NCBI GenBank assembly: GCA_037481615.1
Contig: JBBFLI010000002.1
DNA length: 64,000 nucleotides
DNA from: SpSt-501 sp037481615
GTDB taxonomy: Bacteria; Desulfobacterota; Desulfobacteria; Desulfobacterales; SpSt-501
Direction: 5' to 3' (one strand)
The translations under genes and the position numbers were made by a program. A model generated the notes under the pieces. The model worked only from the letters and a program-made list of their open reading frames with translations. It was not told the origin of the DNA and did no database searches. This document shows positions 31,582-40,531 of this stretch, in pieces. The stretch's first letter is position 1; every line of letters starts with the position of its first letter.

Positions 31582-32442
31582 ATGCCCCTTCGCCCCGCTT
31601 TCGTGCGCAAGTTCACCGCAAACGCCCTCCTGATCGTCTCCGGCGCCCTGCTCTGCGCCTATGCGATCCAGGCGATCCTCGTCCCCAGCCGCTTCCTGGC
31701 CGGCGGGATCGGCGGGTTGAGCCTGTTTCTCCACTACCTCGTCCCCGCCCTGCCGATCGGCGTGCTCTATTTCCTCCTGAACATCCCGCTCTTCGCCGTG
31801 GGCTGGAAGTATGTCGGCCGCCGCTTCTTCGGCTACAGCCTCTTCGGCATGGGCATGCTCTCCGCGTTGCTCCTGATCCCCTTTTCCCCCTGCCCCGTTT
31901 CGGAACCGATGCTCCAGGCGATCGCCGCGGGCATCCTGTCCGGGGTGGGCAGCGGCCTGATGCTGCGTTCCTACGGTTCGGGGGGCGGCCTCGACATCCT
32001 GTCGGTGATCCTGCTCAAGACCTGGTCCGTGCGCATCGGCACCACGGTCATGGCCTTCAACACGCTGCTGCTGCTCGCGGCGCTGTTCCGCTTTCCGCTT
32101 GAGATCGTGCTCTACACCCTGATCTATTTCTTCGTCACCTCCCAGCTGATCAACCTCGTGGTGACGGGCCTCAACCAGCGCAAGGCCGTCATGGTGATCT
32201 CCTCCCGCTGGGAGGAGATCGCCCGGGAGATCATGGAATCGATGCACCGCGGGGTGACCATCGTGAACGGGCAGGGGGGCTACACGGGGCAGCCGCTCAA
32301 GATCCTCTACGCCGTGATCACCTTCCAGGAACTCTCCCGCTTCAAGGACATGGTGCGCTCCCATGACCCCGGCGCTTTCCTCGTGGTCAGCGAAACCCTC
32401 GAGGTCATGGGCAAGGGGATCGGCAATCAACCGCACTGGTAG
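31582..32442 (+). CDS. YitT family membrane protein (DUF161/DUF2179)
   Basis: A 286-residue membrane protein: five or six hydrophobic segments with VPSRFLAGGIGGLSLFLHYL and the repeat SYGSGGGLDILSVILL, then a cytoplasmic DUF2179 domain (KAVMVISSRWEEIAREIM; FSRFKDMV-like region; SDP-type VVSETLEVMGKGI). Function is unproven; transport of a small molecule is suspected. Its end overlaps the convergent ATP-grasp gene by 38 bases. Confidence 0.9.
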   Translation: MPLRPAFVRKFTANALLIVSGALLCAYAIQAILVPSRFLAGGIGGLSLFLHYLVPALPIGVLYFLLNIPLFAVGWKYVGRRFFGYSLFGMGMLSALLLIPFSPCPVSEPMLQAIAAGILSGVGSGLMLRSYGSGGGLDILSVILLKTWSVRIGTTVMAFNTLLLLAALFRFPLEIVLYTLIYFFVTSQLINLVVTGLNQRKAVMVISSRWEEIAREIMESMHRGVTIVNGQGGYTGQPLKILYAVITFQELSRFKDMVRSHDPGAFLVVSETLEVMGKGIGNQPHW

Positions 32443-33463
32443 CGCCCCCCGCCTCCCCCCGCAGGGCATCCTCGAGGATCCGACCGACCGCCTCCGAGAA
32501 GGCGATCCCCGACGCCTCGAGGGCGGCCGCGAAACCGGCGTCCGGGGCGAGACACGGGTTCGCATTGACCTCGAGGATCCACGGATCCCCCCGGCCGTCC
32601 ACGCGGAAATCGACCCGCGCCCAGCCCTTCAACCCGAAGCCGCGCCAGCAGTCGCGGGCCAGCCCCGAGAGCCGCGCGAGGAGGGTGGCCTCCGCGGCCG
32701 GAAAGGCGAAGCGCCGCGGCGTGTGGAGGAACTCGAAGGAGTCCGGGACCCACTTGGCGCGGTAGCCGACGACGGCGGGCGCGTCGGCCGGGTAGCCCTC
32801 GAAAAGGATCTCCGCCGGCGCGAGCACCTGCGGCCCCCCCTCGCCGCCCAGCAGGGAGAGGTTGAATTCCCGGCCCGGGATGAAGCGTTCGGCGAAACAG
32901 GATCCGCCCAGCGCGGGGGCGCGGCGCAAGAGCTCGCCGCGGGCCTCGTCGGCGCGCCCGCAAAGCGGAAGCCGCCTTTCGTCCAGCCCGATCGAGGCGT
33001 GTTCCCAGAGCGACTTGATGAGCCACGGCCCCTGCTCCCGATCCGCGGGGGGGGCGGAGGGGGCGACCCGCGGCGGCCCCGCCGGGACGGGGTCGATCCA
33101 CGGGGGGGTGGGCAGGCCGAGGAGCACGAGCCGCTCCTTGGCCAGCACCTTGTGCGAGGTGGTGCGCACGGCCTCGGCCGGGGAGCCGGTGAACGGCACC
33201 CCCAGGGCCTCGAGCAGCTCGGGGACCCAGTGAATCAGGCAGCCGCGGCCGTCCAGCGACTCGACGAGGTTGAAGACCAGGTCGGGGGCGGCCTCCGCGA
33301 GGCGCCGGCGAAAGCGCTCGAGGTCGAGGTCGCACGCCAGGCGGAGCGACGCGTGGCCGAGCTCCCGCAGGGCCCCTTCGACGGCGGCGACCTGGACGAG
33401 AACGTCCTGCTCCTCGGGGCCCGCGCCCGCCCTCAGGGCGTTATGGGCGATCGCGATCCGCAT
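32405..33463 (-). CDS. ATP-grasp ligase, Ddl-like (second of a pair)
   Basis: A 352-residue ATP-grasp enzyme. N-terminal MRIAIAHNA and DLVFNLVESLDGRG with GVPFTGSPAEAV match the D-Ala-D-Ala ligase fold; the ATP-binding part has WLIKSLWEHASIGLDE, FAERFIPGREFNLSLL and the metal site ARVDFRVDG..PWILEVNANPCL. It probably joins two amino acids or amines through an acyl phosphate. The substrate-specificity loop differs from true Ddl, and the gene is coupled (23-base overlap) to a second ATP-grasp gene and to kamA, pointing to a dedicated pathway rather than peptidoglycan. It overlaps the convergent yitT end. Confidence 0.87.
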   Translation of the reverse strand: MRIAIAHNALRAGAGPEEQDVLVQVAAVEGALRELGHASLRLACDLDLERFRRRLAEAAPDLVFNLVESLDGRGCLIHWVPELLEALGVPFTGSPAEAVRTTSHKVLAKERLVLLGLPTPPWIDPVPAGPPRVAPSAPPADREQGPWLIKSLWEHASIGLDERRLPLCGRADEARGELLRRAPALGGSCFAERFIPGREFNLSLLGGEGGPQVLAPAEILFEGYPADAPAVVGYRAKWVPDSFEFLHTPRRFAFPAAEATLLARLSGLARDCWRGFGLKGWARVDFRVDGRGDPWILEVNANPCLAPDAGFAAALEASGIAFSEAVGRILEDALRGEAGGATSAVDCRSPCP

Positions 33464-34469
33464 CGCGCCGGGGGGCGTCGGCCGTTTCCCCGACCCGCCG
33501 CCCGGCCGATTCGAGCACCCAGGAGATCAGGCGCTCGAAGGAGACCCCGGCCAGCCGGCAGAGGATCGGCAGGTCGGAATGCTCGGGGTGCAGACCGGCC
33601 AGCGGGTTGACTTCGAGAAAGCAAGGCCTTCCCCGGCGGTCGCAGCGCACGTCGAGACGTCCGGCGTCGCGGCAGCCGAGGACGCGCCAGGCCTCGAGGG
33701 CGACCCGCTCGACCTCGCCGATCAGGGGATCTTCCCGGGGGGTGACCCGCCGGTAGCGGACGAGCTCCTCGAAATGCTCCTTGTTGTGGAAGGAATAGAC
33801 CGCCTCCTCGGCGCCGGCGAGCAGCAGGACCTCGACGGTGGCGATCACGCGCGCCTCGCGGCCGGTTCCGGCCAGGCCCACCGTGAATTCGCGGCCCGGC
33901 AGAAAGGCTTCGACGAGCGCGGGCTGGCGGTAGTCGCGGATCAGGCGGCCGCAGGCCTCGGGAAGATCCCGCCGCCTGCGGACCACGGAGCGCGCCGTGA
34001 CGCCTTTCCCGGTCCCCTCGGCCACGGGCTTGACGAAATAGGGCCCCCCGAAGCGCACCCGGGCGGCCTCGTCGGGTTCCTCCACGACCGCAAAGGGCGC
34101 CGTCGGGATCCGCGCGTCGCGCACCACCCGCTTGGCCATCGCCTTGTGCAGGGTCAGGCTGAGCACCAGGGGGTCGGAGAAGGTGTAGGGGATGCGGTAG
34201 GCGTCGAGCAGCGCGGGCACCTGGGCCTCCCGCCCCACGCCGTGGAGCCCCTCGGCGATGTTGAAGACGAGATCCCAGCGGCGTCCCGCGGCAAGCCGCT
34301 CGACCAGCCGCCGGATGTTGCCGATGCGCTCGGTCTCGTGGCCCAGCTCCTGCAGGGTGCGCTCGATCGCCTCGATCGTCTCCTCGCGGTCGAACTCGGC
34401 GACCTCTTCCTCCCCGAAGCCGAGCGCCCGGTACTCCGAGCGCAGATCGTAGGTGAGCCCGATGCGCAC
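33441..34469 (-). CDS. ATP-grasp ligase, Ddl-like (first of a pair)
   Basis: A 342-residue ATP-grasp enzyme starting at a GTG (IGLTYDLRSEYRALGFG). DLVFNIAEGLHGVGREAQVPALLDAY and PYTFSDPLVLSLTLHKAMAK resemble Ddl substrate and ATP regions; the ATP-grasp has YFVKPVAEGTGKGV, VEAFLPGREFTVGLAG, and the metal-binding RLDVRCDRRG..CFLEVNPLAGL. It begins 8 bases after kamA and overlaps the second ligase by 23 bases. The ribosome site (GGAG in the last kamA codons) is farther away than usual, implying translation by re-initiation. Likely acts on a kamA-derived beta-amino acid; this is inference. Confidence 0.86.
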   Translation of the reverse strand: MRIGLTYDLRSEYRALGFGEEEVAEFDREETIEAIERTLQELGHETERIGNIRRLVERLAAGRRWDLVFNIAEGLHGVGREAQVPALLDAYRIPYTFSDPLVLSLTLHKAMAKRVVRDARIPTAPFAVVEEPDEAARVRFGGPYFVKPVAEGTGKGVTARSVVRRRRDLPEACGRLIRDYRQPALVEAFLPGREFTVGLAGTGREARVIATVEVLLLAGAEEAVYSFHNKEHFEELVRYRRVTPREDPLIGEVERVALEAWRVLGCRDAGRLDVRCDRRGRPCFLEVNPLAGLHPEHSDLPILCRLAGVSFERLISWVLESAGRRVGETADAPRRDADRDRP

Positions 34470-34477
34470 GGTGCGGT

Positions 34478-35809
34478 TCAGTTCTCCGGGGCCCCGAACA
34501 CGTCCGGGTAGCGGCAGGTGTGGCCGCGGAAGTTGCGCAGCAGCAGATCCCGCCCTTCGCGGCCCTCGACGGCGTTCGGCATGAGGGGGATCTTGCCGCC
34601 GCCGCCCGGGGCGTCGACGACGAAGGAGGGGACCGCGTAGCCCGAAGTGTGGCCGCGCAACCCCTCCAGGATCTCGAGCCCCCGGTGAACGGGGGTGCGG
34701 AAGTGCGCCGACCCCGTGATCGGGTCGCACTGGTAGAGGTAGTAGGGCCGCACCCGCATGCGGAGCAGCCGGTGGCAGAGTTCCTTCATCACCGGCACGC
34801 TGTCGTTGATGCCCTTGAGCAGCACGGTCTGCGAGCCGAGCGGGATGCCGGCGTTGGCGAGCCGTTCGCAGGCGCGCGTCGCCTCCGGCGTACACTCGGC
34901 GGGGTGCGTGAAATGCAGGCTCATCCACAGCGGATGGTAGTGGCGCAGCATGCGCACGAGCGCCGGCGTGATGCGCTGGGGCAGGACGGCGGGGATCTTG
35001 GTCCCGATGCGGATGATCTCGACATGCGGCACGGCGCGCAGCCGCGAGAGCAGCCACGCCAGGCGCTCGTCGTTCAGCGTGAGCGGGTCGCCCCCGGAGA
35101 TCAGCACATCGCGCACGGTGGGCGTGCGGCGGATGTACTCGATCGCCTGCTCGAGGCGCGAGCGGCTGGGGTAGATGGCCCCGTGGCCGACGATCCGTGA
35201 CCGGGTGCAGTAGCGGCAGTAGGTGGAACAGAAATCGAGCACCAGCAGCAGCACGCGGTCGGGATACCGATGCACCAGACCGCGCACCGGGCTCTGGCTC
35301 TCCTCGCCCAGGGGGTCGTCGGCCTCTCCGGGGGAAGAGACGAATTCCTCGAGCGTCGGGATCACCGTCCGCCGCAGCGGGTCGTTCGGGTCTTCGCGCG
35401 AGATCAGGCTCATGAAATAGGGGGTGATCCCCAGAGGCAGCTTGGCCTGGGCCTGCAAGACGGCGCGGCGCTCGGAGTCGGAGAGGGCGATCATCCGTTC
35501 GAGTTGCTCGAGGCTGCGGATGCGGTTGCGTACCTGCCACTGCCAGTCGTTCCATTCCTTTTCGGTCGCCGCGGGGAAAAAGGCGCGGCGGAAGGCCGTC
35601 GCCCGCGGGGACGACGGGGTGCGCGAGCGGAAAAGGGGAACGACGGTCAGCCGGGGCGTCGGGCTCGAAAGCGGGGGCGAGGAAGGCGGGGGTTGGGCGG
35701 AGACCGGTGAACCCGGAGGCTCTTCATCGTTTTCGGAGCCAGCCTCGTTGCGGGATGCGGGCGGGGAGGGCAAGGTGTTGTGGCGCATTTTCGCGGCGTC
35801 GGGTTTCAT
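34478..35809 (-). CDS. kamA: KamA family radical SAM enzyme, probable lysine 2,3-aminomutase
   Basis: A 443-residue radical SAM, PLP-dependent aminomutase converting L-lysine to L-beta-lysine. The cluster motif is CSTYCRYC (CxxxCxxC) after VLDF; the PLP lysine is in DAPGGGGKIPL. Two aspartates that hold lysine's epsilon-amino group in characterised enzymes are present: one in YQCDPITGSAHFR, the other in VVDAPGGGG. Retaining both argues for lysine rather than glutamate. The first 60 residues are Pro/Ser-rich and outside the fold. ATG 35809 is preferred to ATG 35821, on which the GGAG site almost abuts. It is transcribed first in an operon with two ATP-grasp genes, behind an AT-rich upstream region. 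Confidence 0.9.
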   Translation of the reverse strand: MKPDAAKMRHNTLPSPPASRNEAGSENDEEPPGSPVSAQPPPSSPPLSSPTPRLTVVPLFRSRTPSSPRATAFRRAFFPAATEKEWNDWQWQVRNRIRSLEQLERMIALSDSERRAVLQAQAKLPLGITPYFMSLISREDPNDPLRRTVIPTLEEFVSSPGEADDPLGEESQSPVRGLVHRYPDRVLLLVLDFCSTYCRYCTRSRIVGHGAIYPSRSRLEQAIEYIRRTPTVRDVLISGGDPLTLNDERLAWLLSRLRAVPHVEIIRIGTKIPAVLPQRITPALVRMLRHYHPLWMSLHFTHPAECTPEATRACERLANAGIPLGSQTVLLKGINDSVPVMKELCHRLLRMRVRPYYLYQCDPITGSAHFRTPVHRGLEILEGLRGHTSGYAVPSFVVDAPGGGGKIPLMPNAVEGREGRDLLLRNFRGHTCRYPDVFGAPEN

Positions 35810-36006
35810 GGAAACCTGCATTCTCCTTTCCGGCGTTGGATCGTGGTCGGCGACTCCGCTCTTTGACGTCAGTTCAGCGAACGGCGATTACACCGGCGTT
35901 CACTTTCTCTCGGGAAAGCCGGCGCCCATGCGGCTCATGGGCAAATATGCAACCGAAAAAGCATACTTTATATGTTTGGCACCCTTCATCTTGTGTTTTT
36001 TGGGGC

Positions 36007-36035
36007 CAGATAATACAACAAATCGTGGTTGTCAA
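36007..36035 (-). promoter_or_regulatory. Candidate kamA operon promoter
   Basis: On the minus strand TTGACA (36030-36035) is followed at 17 bases by TATCTG (36007-36012); an overlapping TATTAT (36010-36015) is a better -10 match but too close. It would give a leader of nearly 200 bases. Confidence 0.35.
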
Positions 36036-36171
36036 CAAGAAAAAGCGCCTTTGTACATTTGAAATATGTCATACTATTCATTGCTTAGACGGAATTATAC
36101 CCTTTCCCGGCGAAAAAGCAATGCCATTTTGGCAGATAAAAATTTTTTTTGCGGCAGCAACCGCAGGCGAT

Positions 36172-36191
36172 ATGTATCAAAATAGATACAT
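36172..36191. repeat. Operator-like dyad ATGTATC-N6-GATACAT
   Basis: Perfect 7-bp arms around an AT-rich spacer in the island between phnX and kamA. Size and symmetry suit a dimeric repressor site, or it may be part of the phnX terminator region. Confidence 0.6.
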
Positions 36192-36252
36192 CGAGCCGCG
36201 TGAGGAGCGGCGCCAAAATCACCTGATGTCTTGGAGCGAGGGGGGTCCCGAA

Positions 36253-37065
36253 TCAGGGCTTCCGCCCTGCGGCCAGGCGGCGCGCCAAGCGCGTGCAGAG
36301 AGGATCGAGATCGGCGACGCAATCGATGACGAAATGGGCCCCGGCTTGCCGCAACGCGCGCCGGGCTTCCCGGATGGCCGTCCGCCGAGTGGCCGCCGGC
36401 AGGTGCGAGGCTTCCTCCTCGCTCCAGCCGACGAGGTTGCCGGTGGCCGCGACCCCGACCGACCAACAGCCGGCGTTCCGCCCCGCGACCACGTCCGGGA
36501 TCGTGTCCCCCACCGCCGCGGCCGCGGCGGGCGGCCAGACGGAAAGCCGCTCCAGGCACCGGAAAATCATCCACGGGGCGGGGCGGCCTGCGGGGACGTC
36601 CTCGACGCAGACCGCGGCCTCGGCGTGAAACCCCTGGCGGGCGGCCTCGCCGAGCACGACGTTCATCATCGCCCGGTTGTAGCCGGTCGTGACGCCGACC
36701 CGCACGCCCGCGGCCCGCAGCTTCTCCACGGCCTCGACCGTCCCCGGAATCAGCCGGCTCGACCGGGTCAGCACCTCGATCTGCAGCGGCACGAATTCCC
36801 CGTAGAGGGCCTCGACGTCCCCGGCCCCCGGCTCTCCGCCGTGAACCGCACGCCAGCGGTCCGCGACTTCGGGCCGGGCGAGCAGCGCCGCGATGTGCTC
36901 GCGCTTTCCCAGCCCCATCGGTTCGCGGGCGCACGCGAAGTCGACCGTCACCCCCCGGCGCCGGAAGAGTTCGACCAGGGCCTCGACCGGGGCCCGGCTG
37001 CCGTAGTCGACGCAGGTCCCCGCCAGATCGAGGATGACGGCCCGCAGTTCGATTTTCGATTGCAT
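36253..37065 (-). CDS. phnX: Phosphonoacetaldehyde hydrolase (phosphonatase)
   Basis: A 270-residue HAD enzyme cleaving phosphonoacetaldehyde to acetaldehyde and phosphate. Family marks: nucleophile D13 in LDLAGTCVDYGSRAPVEAL, the cap motif EPMGLGKREHI with Lys54 that forms the Schiff base, VGVTTGYNRAMM, and VGDTIPDVVAGRNAG. Length is standard. No aminoethylphosphonate transaminase (PhnW) or phosphonate importer is nearby, so it relies on distant genes or has another aldehyde phosphonate substrate. The ATG at 37065 has GGGGGAAGG just upstream. Confidence 0.9.
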   Translation of the reverse strand: MQSKIELRAVILDLAGTCVDYGSRAPVEALVELFRRRGVTVDFACAREPMGLGKREHIAALLARPEVADRWRAVHGGEPGAGDVEALYGEFVPLQIEVLTRSSRLIPGTVEAVEKLRAAGVRVGVTTGYNRAMMNVVLGEAARQGFHAEAAVCVEDVPAGRPAPWMIFRCLERLSVWPPAAAAAVGDTIPDVVAGRNAGCWSVGVAATGNLVGWSEEEASHLPAATRRTAIREARRALRQAGAHFVIDCVADLDPLCTRLARRLAAGRKP

Positions 37066-37111
37066 CCTTCCCCCTTTTCCCGTATTCGGGACGGCTGTGC
37101 TGGAAAGGGTC

Positions 37112-37141
37112 TTTATACCCCCTTCCGGCGGCAGGGTGCAA
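37112..37141 (-). promoter_or_regulatory. Candidate promoter for phnX
   Basis: TTGCAC (37136-37141), an 18-base spacer and TATAAA (37112-37117) on the minus strand, about 45 bases upstream of the phnX ATG. Confidence 0.5.
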
Positions 37142-37248
37142 ACCGCGCCCGTCCGCATCCGGTTCGTCGGCGGCTGGTTTCCGCCGCAGACTTGTCAGAC
37201 TCGTCGCCGCCCGCAACGAAGCCTGCGGCCCGCTGCGATTCCGAGCCC

Positions 37249-38457
37249 ATGCACGATCGGCACGTTCTCGAAAAACTCCAGGCGGTGAACCCGCAGGCCG
37301 AAATCTGGTGGGACTCGGCCCCGATGGTCTACGCCGCATGGGCTGCGCGCGTGGTCGCCGCCGCCCCGCCCGAAAAGCGCCTCCGCTGGCGTGACCAGCT
37401 CGCGCGGCTCTTCAACCCCGAGGCGCCCGAGCGCAACCTCTTCCGCGGTGTCACCACGAACCCGCCGCTCAGCCTCGCCGCCCTGCGCCAGGACCTCTCC
37501 CGCTGGACCGGGATCGTGCGCGCCTTCATCCGTGAAGACCCCGCGCAGGGCGTGGAGGCGGTCTACTGGCGGACCTACCGCGAAATCATCCGTCAGGGCG
37601 CGCAGTTTATGCGTCCCCTCTGGGAGACGAGCGGTGGGCGTTTCGGCTTTCTCTGCGCCCAGGTCGATCCGCGGGACTGCTTCGACGCCGAACGCATGCT
37701 CGCCCAGGGGCTCGATCTGGCCGCCCTCGCCCCGAACCTCCTGATCAAGGTCCCGGGGACCCGTGAAGGCTACCGCGTCATCGAAGAACTCGCCGCCCGC
37801 GGCATCGGGGTGAATAACACCCTCTCCTTCACCGTACCCCAGTTCGCGGCCTGCCTCGACGCCCTCGAGAACGGCCTCGCCCGCGCCCGAAGAAGCGGCG
37901 TCGACCTCTCTCGCTTCCGCTCCGTCATCACCCACATGTCGGGCCGCTACGGTCGGCTGGGCGACCTCGCCGCCCAGGCCGAGGCCCGGGGGATCCCGCT
38001 CGAGGAGGCCGATCTGCGCTGGGCCGAAATCACGATCTTCCAGCGCGCCTACCGCCTGGTCCGCGCGCGGGGCCTGCCCGTCAAGCTTCTGATCAGCAGC
38101 ATGTGCATCGGGCCCTGCACCGGCCCGGGCGCCGGCGCGAGCTGGCACATCGAGAAAACCGCCGGTGCAGACGTCGTCTACGCCTGCCCGCCGCCGTTCA
38201 TCGAGGCCCTCATGGCGATCGAGGACGAGCTGGGGCCCTTCCGCCCCGACGCGATCGAGGAGGAGGCTCCCGCAGGGACCCTCGCGAAACTGCGCCGCCT
38301 GCCCTATTTCCGGGAGGCCTGCGAGCCGGACGGGCTGCAACCCGACCAGTTCAACCGGCACGCCGCCCTGGTCGCCACGGCGGCGGAATTCGCCCGCGCG
38401 ACCCGTCACACCGTGGACTTCATCGCCCAGCAGTTCGAGGCGCTGCGCTCCCGCTGA
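37249..38457 (+). CDS. tal: Transaldolase family protein
   Basis: A 402-residue class I aldolase of the transaldolase family, transferring a dihydroxyacetone unit in the pentose phosphate pathway. Features: EIWWDSAPMVY (in place of WLDSxxR), FRGVTTNPPLSLAA, the Schiff-base lysine in NLLIKVPGTREGY, and GIGVNNTLSFTVPQ. It is longer than the short TalC/FSA type. The ATG at 37249 has no strong ribosome site; upstream in-frame sequence is antisense to phnX. Transketolase follows 55 bases later, so this is a non-oxidative pentose phosphate unit. Confidence 0.9.
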   Translation: MHDRHVLEKLQAVNPQAEIWWDSAPMVYAAWAARVVAAAPPEKRLRWRDQLARLFNPEAPERNLFRGVTTNPPLSLAALRQDLSRWTGIVRAFIREDPAQGVEAVYWRTYREIIRQGAQFMRPLWETSGGRFGFLCAQVDPRDCFDAERMLAQGLDLAALAPNLLIKVPGTREGYRVIEELAARGIGVNNTLSFTVPQFAACLDALENGLARARRSGVDLSRFRSVITHMSGRYGRLGDLAAQAEARGIPLEEADLRWAEITIFQRAYRLVRARGLPVKLLISSMCIGPCTGPGAGASWHIEKTAGADVVYACPPPFIEALMAIEDELGPFRPDAIEEEAPAGTLAKLRRLPYFREACEPDGLQPDQFNRHAALVATAAEFARATRHTVDFIAQQFEALRSR

Positions 38458-38512
38458 GGCGTGGGCGCCTCGAACCGCCAGCGCCCGGAAGACCGGAGGA
38501 AAGGATGGGATC

Positions 38513-40531
38513 ATGTCAGGACACCGCGCCAAGATCGACACCCTCTGCATCCACACGATCCGCACCCTGGCGATGGACATGGTGGAGGCGGCCCGTTCCG
38601 GGCACCCCGGAGCGCCGATGGGCCTCGCCGCCGCGGGCTACGTGCTCTTCACGCGCCTGCTGCGCCACGACCCCGCCGATCCCTCCTGGCCCGACCGCGA
38701 CCGCTTCATCCTCTCGAACGGCCATGCCTCGGCCTTGCTCTACAGCCTGCTCCACCTCTGCGGCTACGCCCTCTCCCTGGAGGATCTGCGGCAGTTCCGT
38801 CAGTGGGGAAGCCGGACCCCGGGCCACCCGGAGTACGGGCACACCCCCGGCGTCGAGACGACGACCGGTCCGCTGGGGCAGGGCATCGCGAACGCAGTAG
38901 GCCTGGCGATCGCCGAGCGGCACCTCGCCGCGCGCTTCAACCGCGGCCGGGACCGGGTCGTCGACCACTTCACCTACGTCTTTTGCGGCGACGGCGATCT
39001 GATGGAAGGGGTGGCCGCAGAAGCGGCATCGCTCGCCGGCCATCTCGGCCTGGGGCGGCTGATCTGCCTCTACGACGACAACCGCGTCACCATCGACGGC
39101 CCGACCGAACTCGCCTTCACCGAGGATGTCGCCCGCCGTTTCCGCGCCTACGGCTGGCAGGTGCTGCGCGTGCGCGACGGAAACGATCCGCAGGCGATCC
39201 TGGCGGCCTTCCGCGCCGCCCGGGCGGACGGGGAGCGCCCTTCGCTCATCGCCTGCCGCACGCGGATCGCCTGGGGCAGCCCGAACAAGGAAGGCTCGAG
39301 CGAGGCCCACGGCGCGCCCCTCGGGGCCGAGGAAGTGCGCCTGACCAAGCAGCGCCTGGGATTTCCCCCCGAGCGTTCCTTCTTCGTGCCCGAGGACGCC
39401 CTGCGCCGTTTCCGCACCTGCATCGCCCGCGGCGCCGAGCTCCACGCCGCCTGGAGGCGCCGCTTCGAGGCCTGGTCGCGCCGCCACCCGGCGCTCGCCG
39501 CCGCGTGGGAGGAGGCGCTCGCGGGGCGGCTCCCCGCGGGGTGGGATGCGCAATGGCCGGACTTCTCCGGCTCCCCCCCGATCGCCACCCGGAGCGCTTT
39601 CGGCCGGGTGCTGGCGGCCGCCGCCCCGCGCGTTCCCTCCCTGATCGGCGGCTCGGCCGACCTCACCCCGTCGAACAACACGCGCTATCCCGGGGCGGTC
39701 GACTTCCAGCGCGCCAGCCCCGGGGGACGGTACCTCCGCTTCGGGGTGCGCGAGCACGCCATGGGCGCGGTCCTCTCGGGGCTCGCCCTGCACGGGGGCC
39801 TTCGGCCGTACGGCGGCACCTTCCTCGTCTTCGCCGACTACCTGAGGCCGGCGATCCGCCTGGCCGCCCTGATGCGCCTCCCCGTCCTCTACGTCTTCAC
39901 CCACGACAGCCTCGCCGTAGGCGAGGACGGCCCCACCCACCAGCCCGTCGAGCACGTGGCCTCGCTGCGGATCATCCCCGGCCTCGTCGTGCTGCGGCCG
40001 GCCGACGCGACCGAGACGGCCGAGGCCTTCCGCCTCGCCCTGGAGCGAACCGAGGGCCCCACGGCCCTGATCCTGAGCCGGCAGAACCTGCCGGTGCTCG
40101 ACCGCACGCGGCTGGCACCGGCGCGGGGTTTGCGCCAGGGGGCCTATGTGCTCTCCCCCGAGGGGGGTGCGCTCGAGGCCGTGCTCATCGCGAGCGGCTC
40201 CGAGGTCCACACGGCGCTTGCGGCCCAGGAGCTCCTCGGCCGCCGCGGCCGCTCCGTCCGGGTGGTCAGCATGCCGAGCCGGGAGCTCTTCGAGGCCGCC
40301 CCCCCCGAGCGGCGCGCCGCCGTCTTGCCCCCCGCCGTGACCGCGCGGGTCGCCGTCGAAGCCGGGGTCCCCTTCGGCTGGGAACGCTACGTGGGACCGC
40401 ACGGCCGCGTCATCGGCGTCGACCGCTTCGGGGCCTCGGCGCCGGGCGCCGTGGTGATGGAGCGCTACGGCTTCACGGCCGAGCGGGTGGCCGCGGCCGT
40501 CGAGGAGCTTCTCCGCCGGGATGCCCCCTGA
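38513..40531 (+). CDS. tkt: Transketolase
   Basis: A 672-residue ThDP enzyme exchanging two-carbon units between sugar phosphates. Seen: ARSGHPGAPMGLAAAGYVLF, FILSNGHASALLYSLL, the substrate-side motif GHPEYGHTPGVETTTGPLGQG, ThDP motif CGDGDLMEGVAAEAASLAG..DDNRVTIDG, SADLTPSNNT, FGVREHAMGAVLSG and DSLAVGEDGPTHQPVEH. Full length. GGAGGAAAGGATGGGATC precedes the ATG. The stop lies 11 bases inside rarD. Confidence 0.96.
   Translation: MSGHRAKIDTLCIHTIRTLAMDMVEAARSGHPGAPMGLAAAGYVLFTRLLRHDPADPSWPDRDRFILSNGHASALLYSLLHLCGYALSLEDLRQFRQWGSRTPGHPEYGHTPGVETTTGPLGQGIANAVGLAIAERHLAARFNRGRDRVVDHFTYVFCGDGDLMEGVAAEAASLAGHLGLGRLICLYDDNRVTIDGPTELAFTEDVARRFRAYGWQVLRVRDGNDPQAILAAFRAARADGERPSLIACRTRIAWGSPNKEGSSEAHGAPLGAEEVRLTKQRLGFPPERSFFVPEDALRRFRTCIARGAELHAAWRRRFEAWSRRHPALAAAWEEALAGRLPAGWDAQWPDFSGSPPIATRSAFGRVLAAAAPRVPSLIGGSADLTPSNNTRYPGAVDFQRASPGGRYLRFGVREHAMGAVLSGLALHGGLRPYGGTFLVFADYLRPAIRLAALMRLPVLYVFTHDSLAVGEDGPTHQPVEHVASLRIIPGLVVLRPADATETAEAFRLALERTEGPTALILSRQNLPVLDRTRLAPARGLRQGAYVLSPEGGALEAVLIASGSEVHTALAAQELLGRRGRSVRVVSMPSRELFEAAPPERRAAVLPPAVTARVAVEAGVPFGWERYVGPHGRVIGVDRFGASAPGAVVMERYGFTAERVAAAVEELLRRDAP

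Larger units (their letters stand above)
35810..36252. other. AT-rich intergenic island upstream of kamA
   Basis: About 440 bases without a gene. From roughly 35941 to 36180 the G+C is only about 38% by direct count, against about two thirds elsewhere. It holds a perfect ATGTATC-N6-GATACAT dyad (36172-36191), several A/T tracts, a TGCCATTTTGGCA hairpin (36122-36134) that may end phnX transcription, and a TTGACA box facing kamA. Confidence 0.7.
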
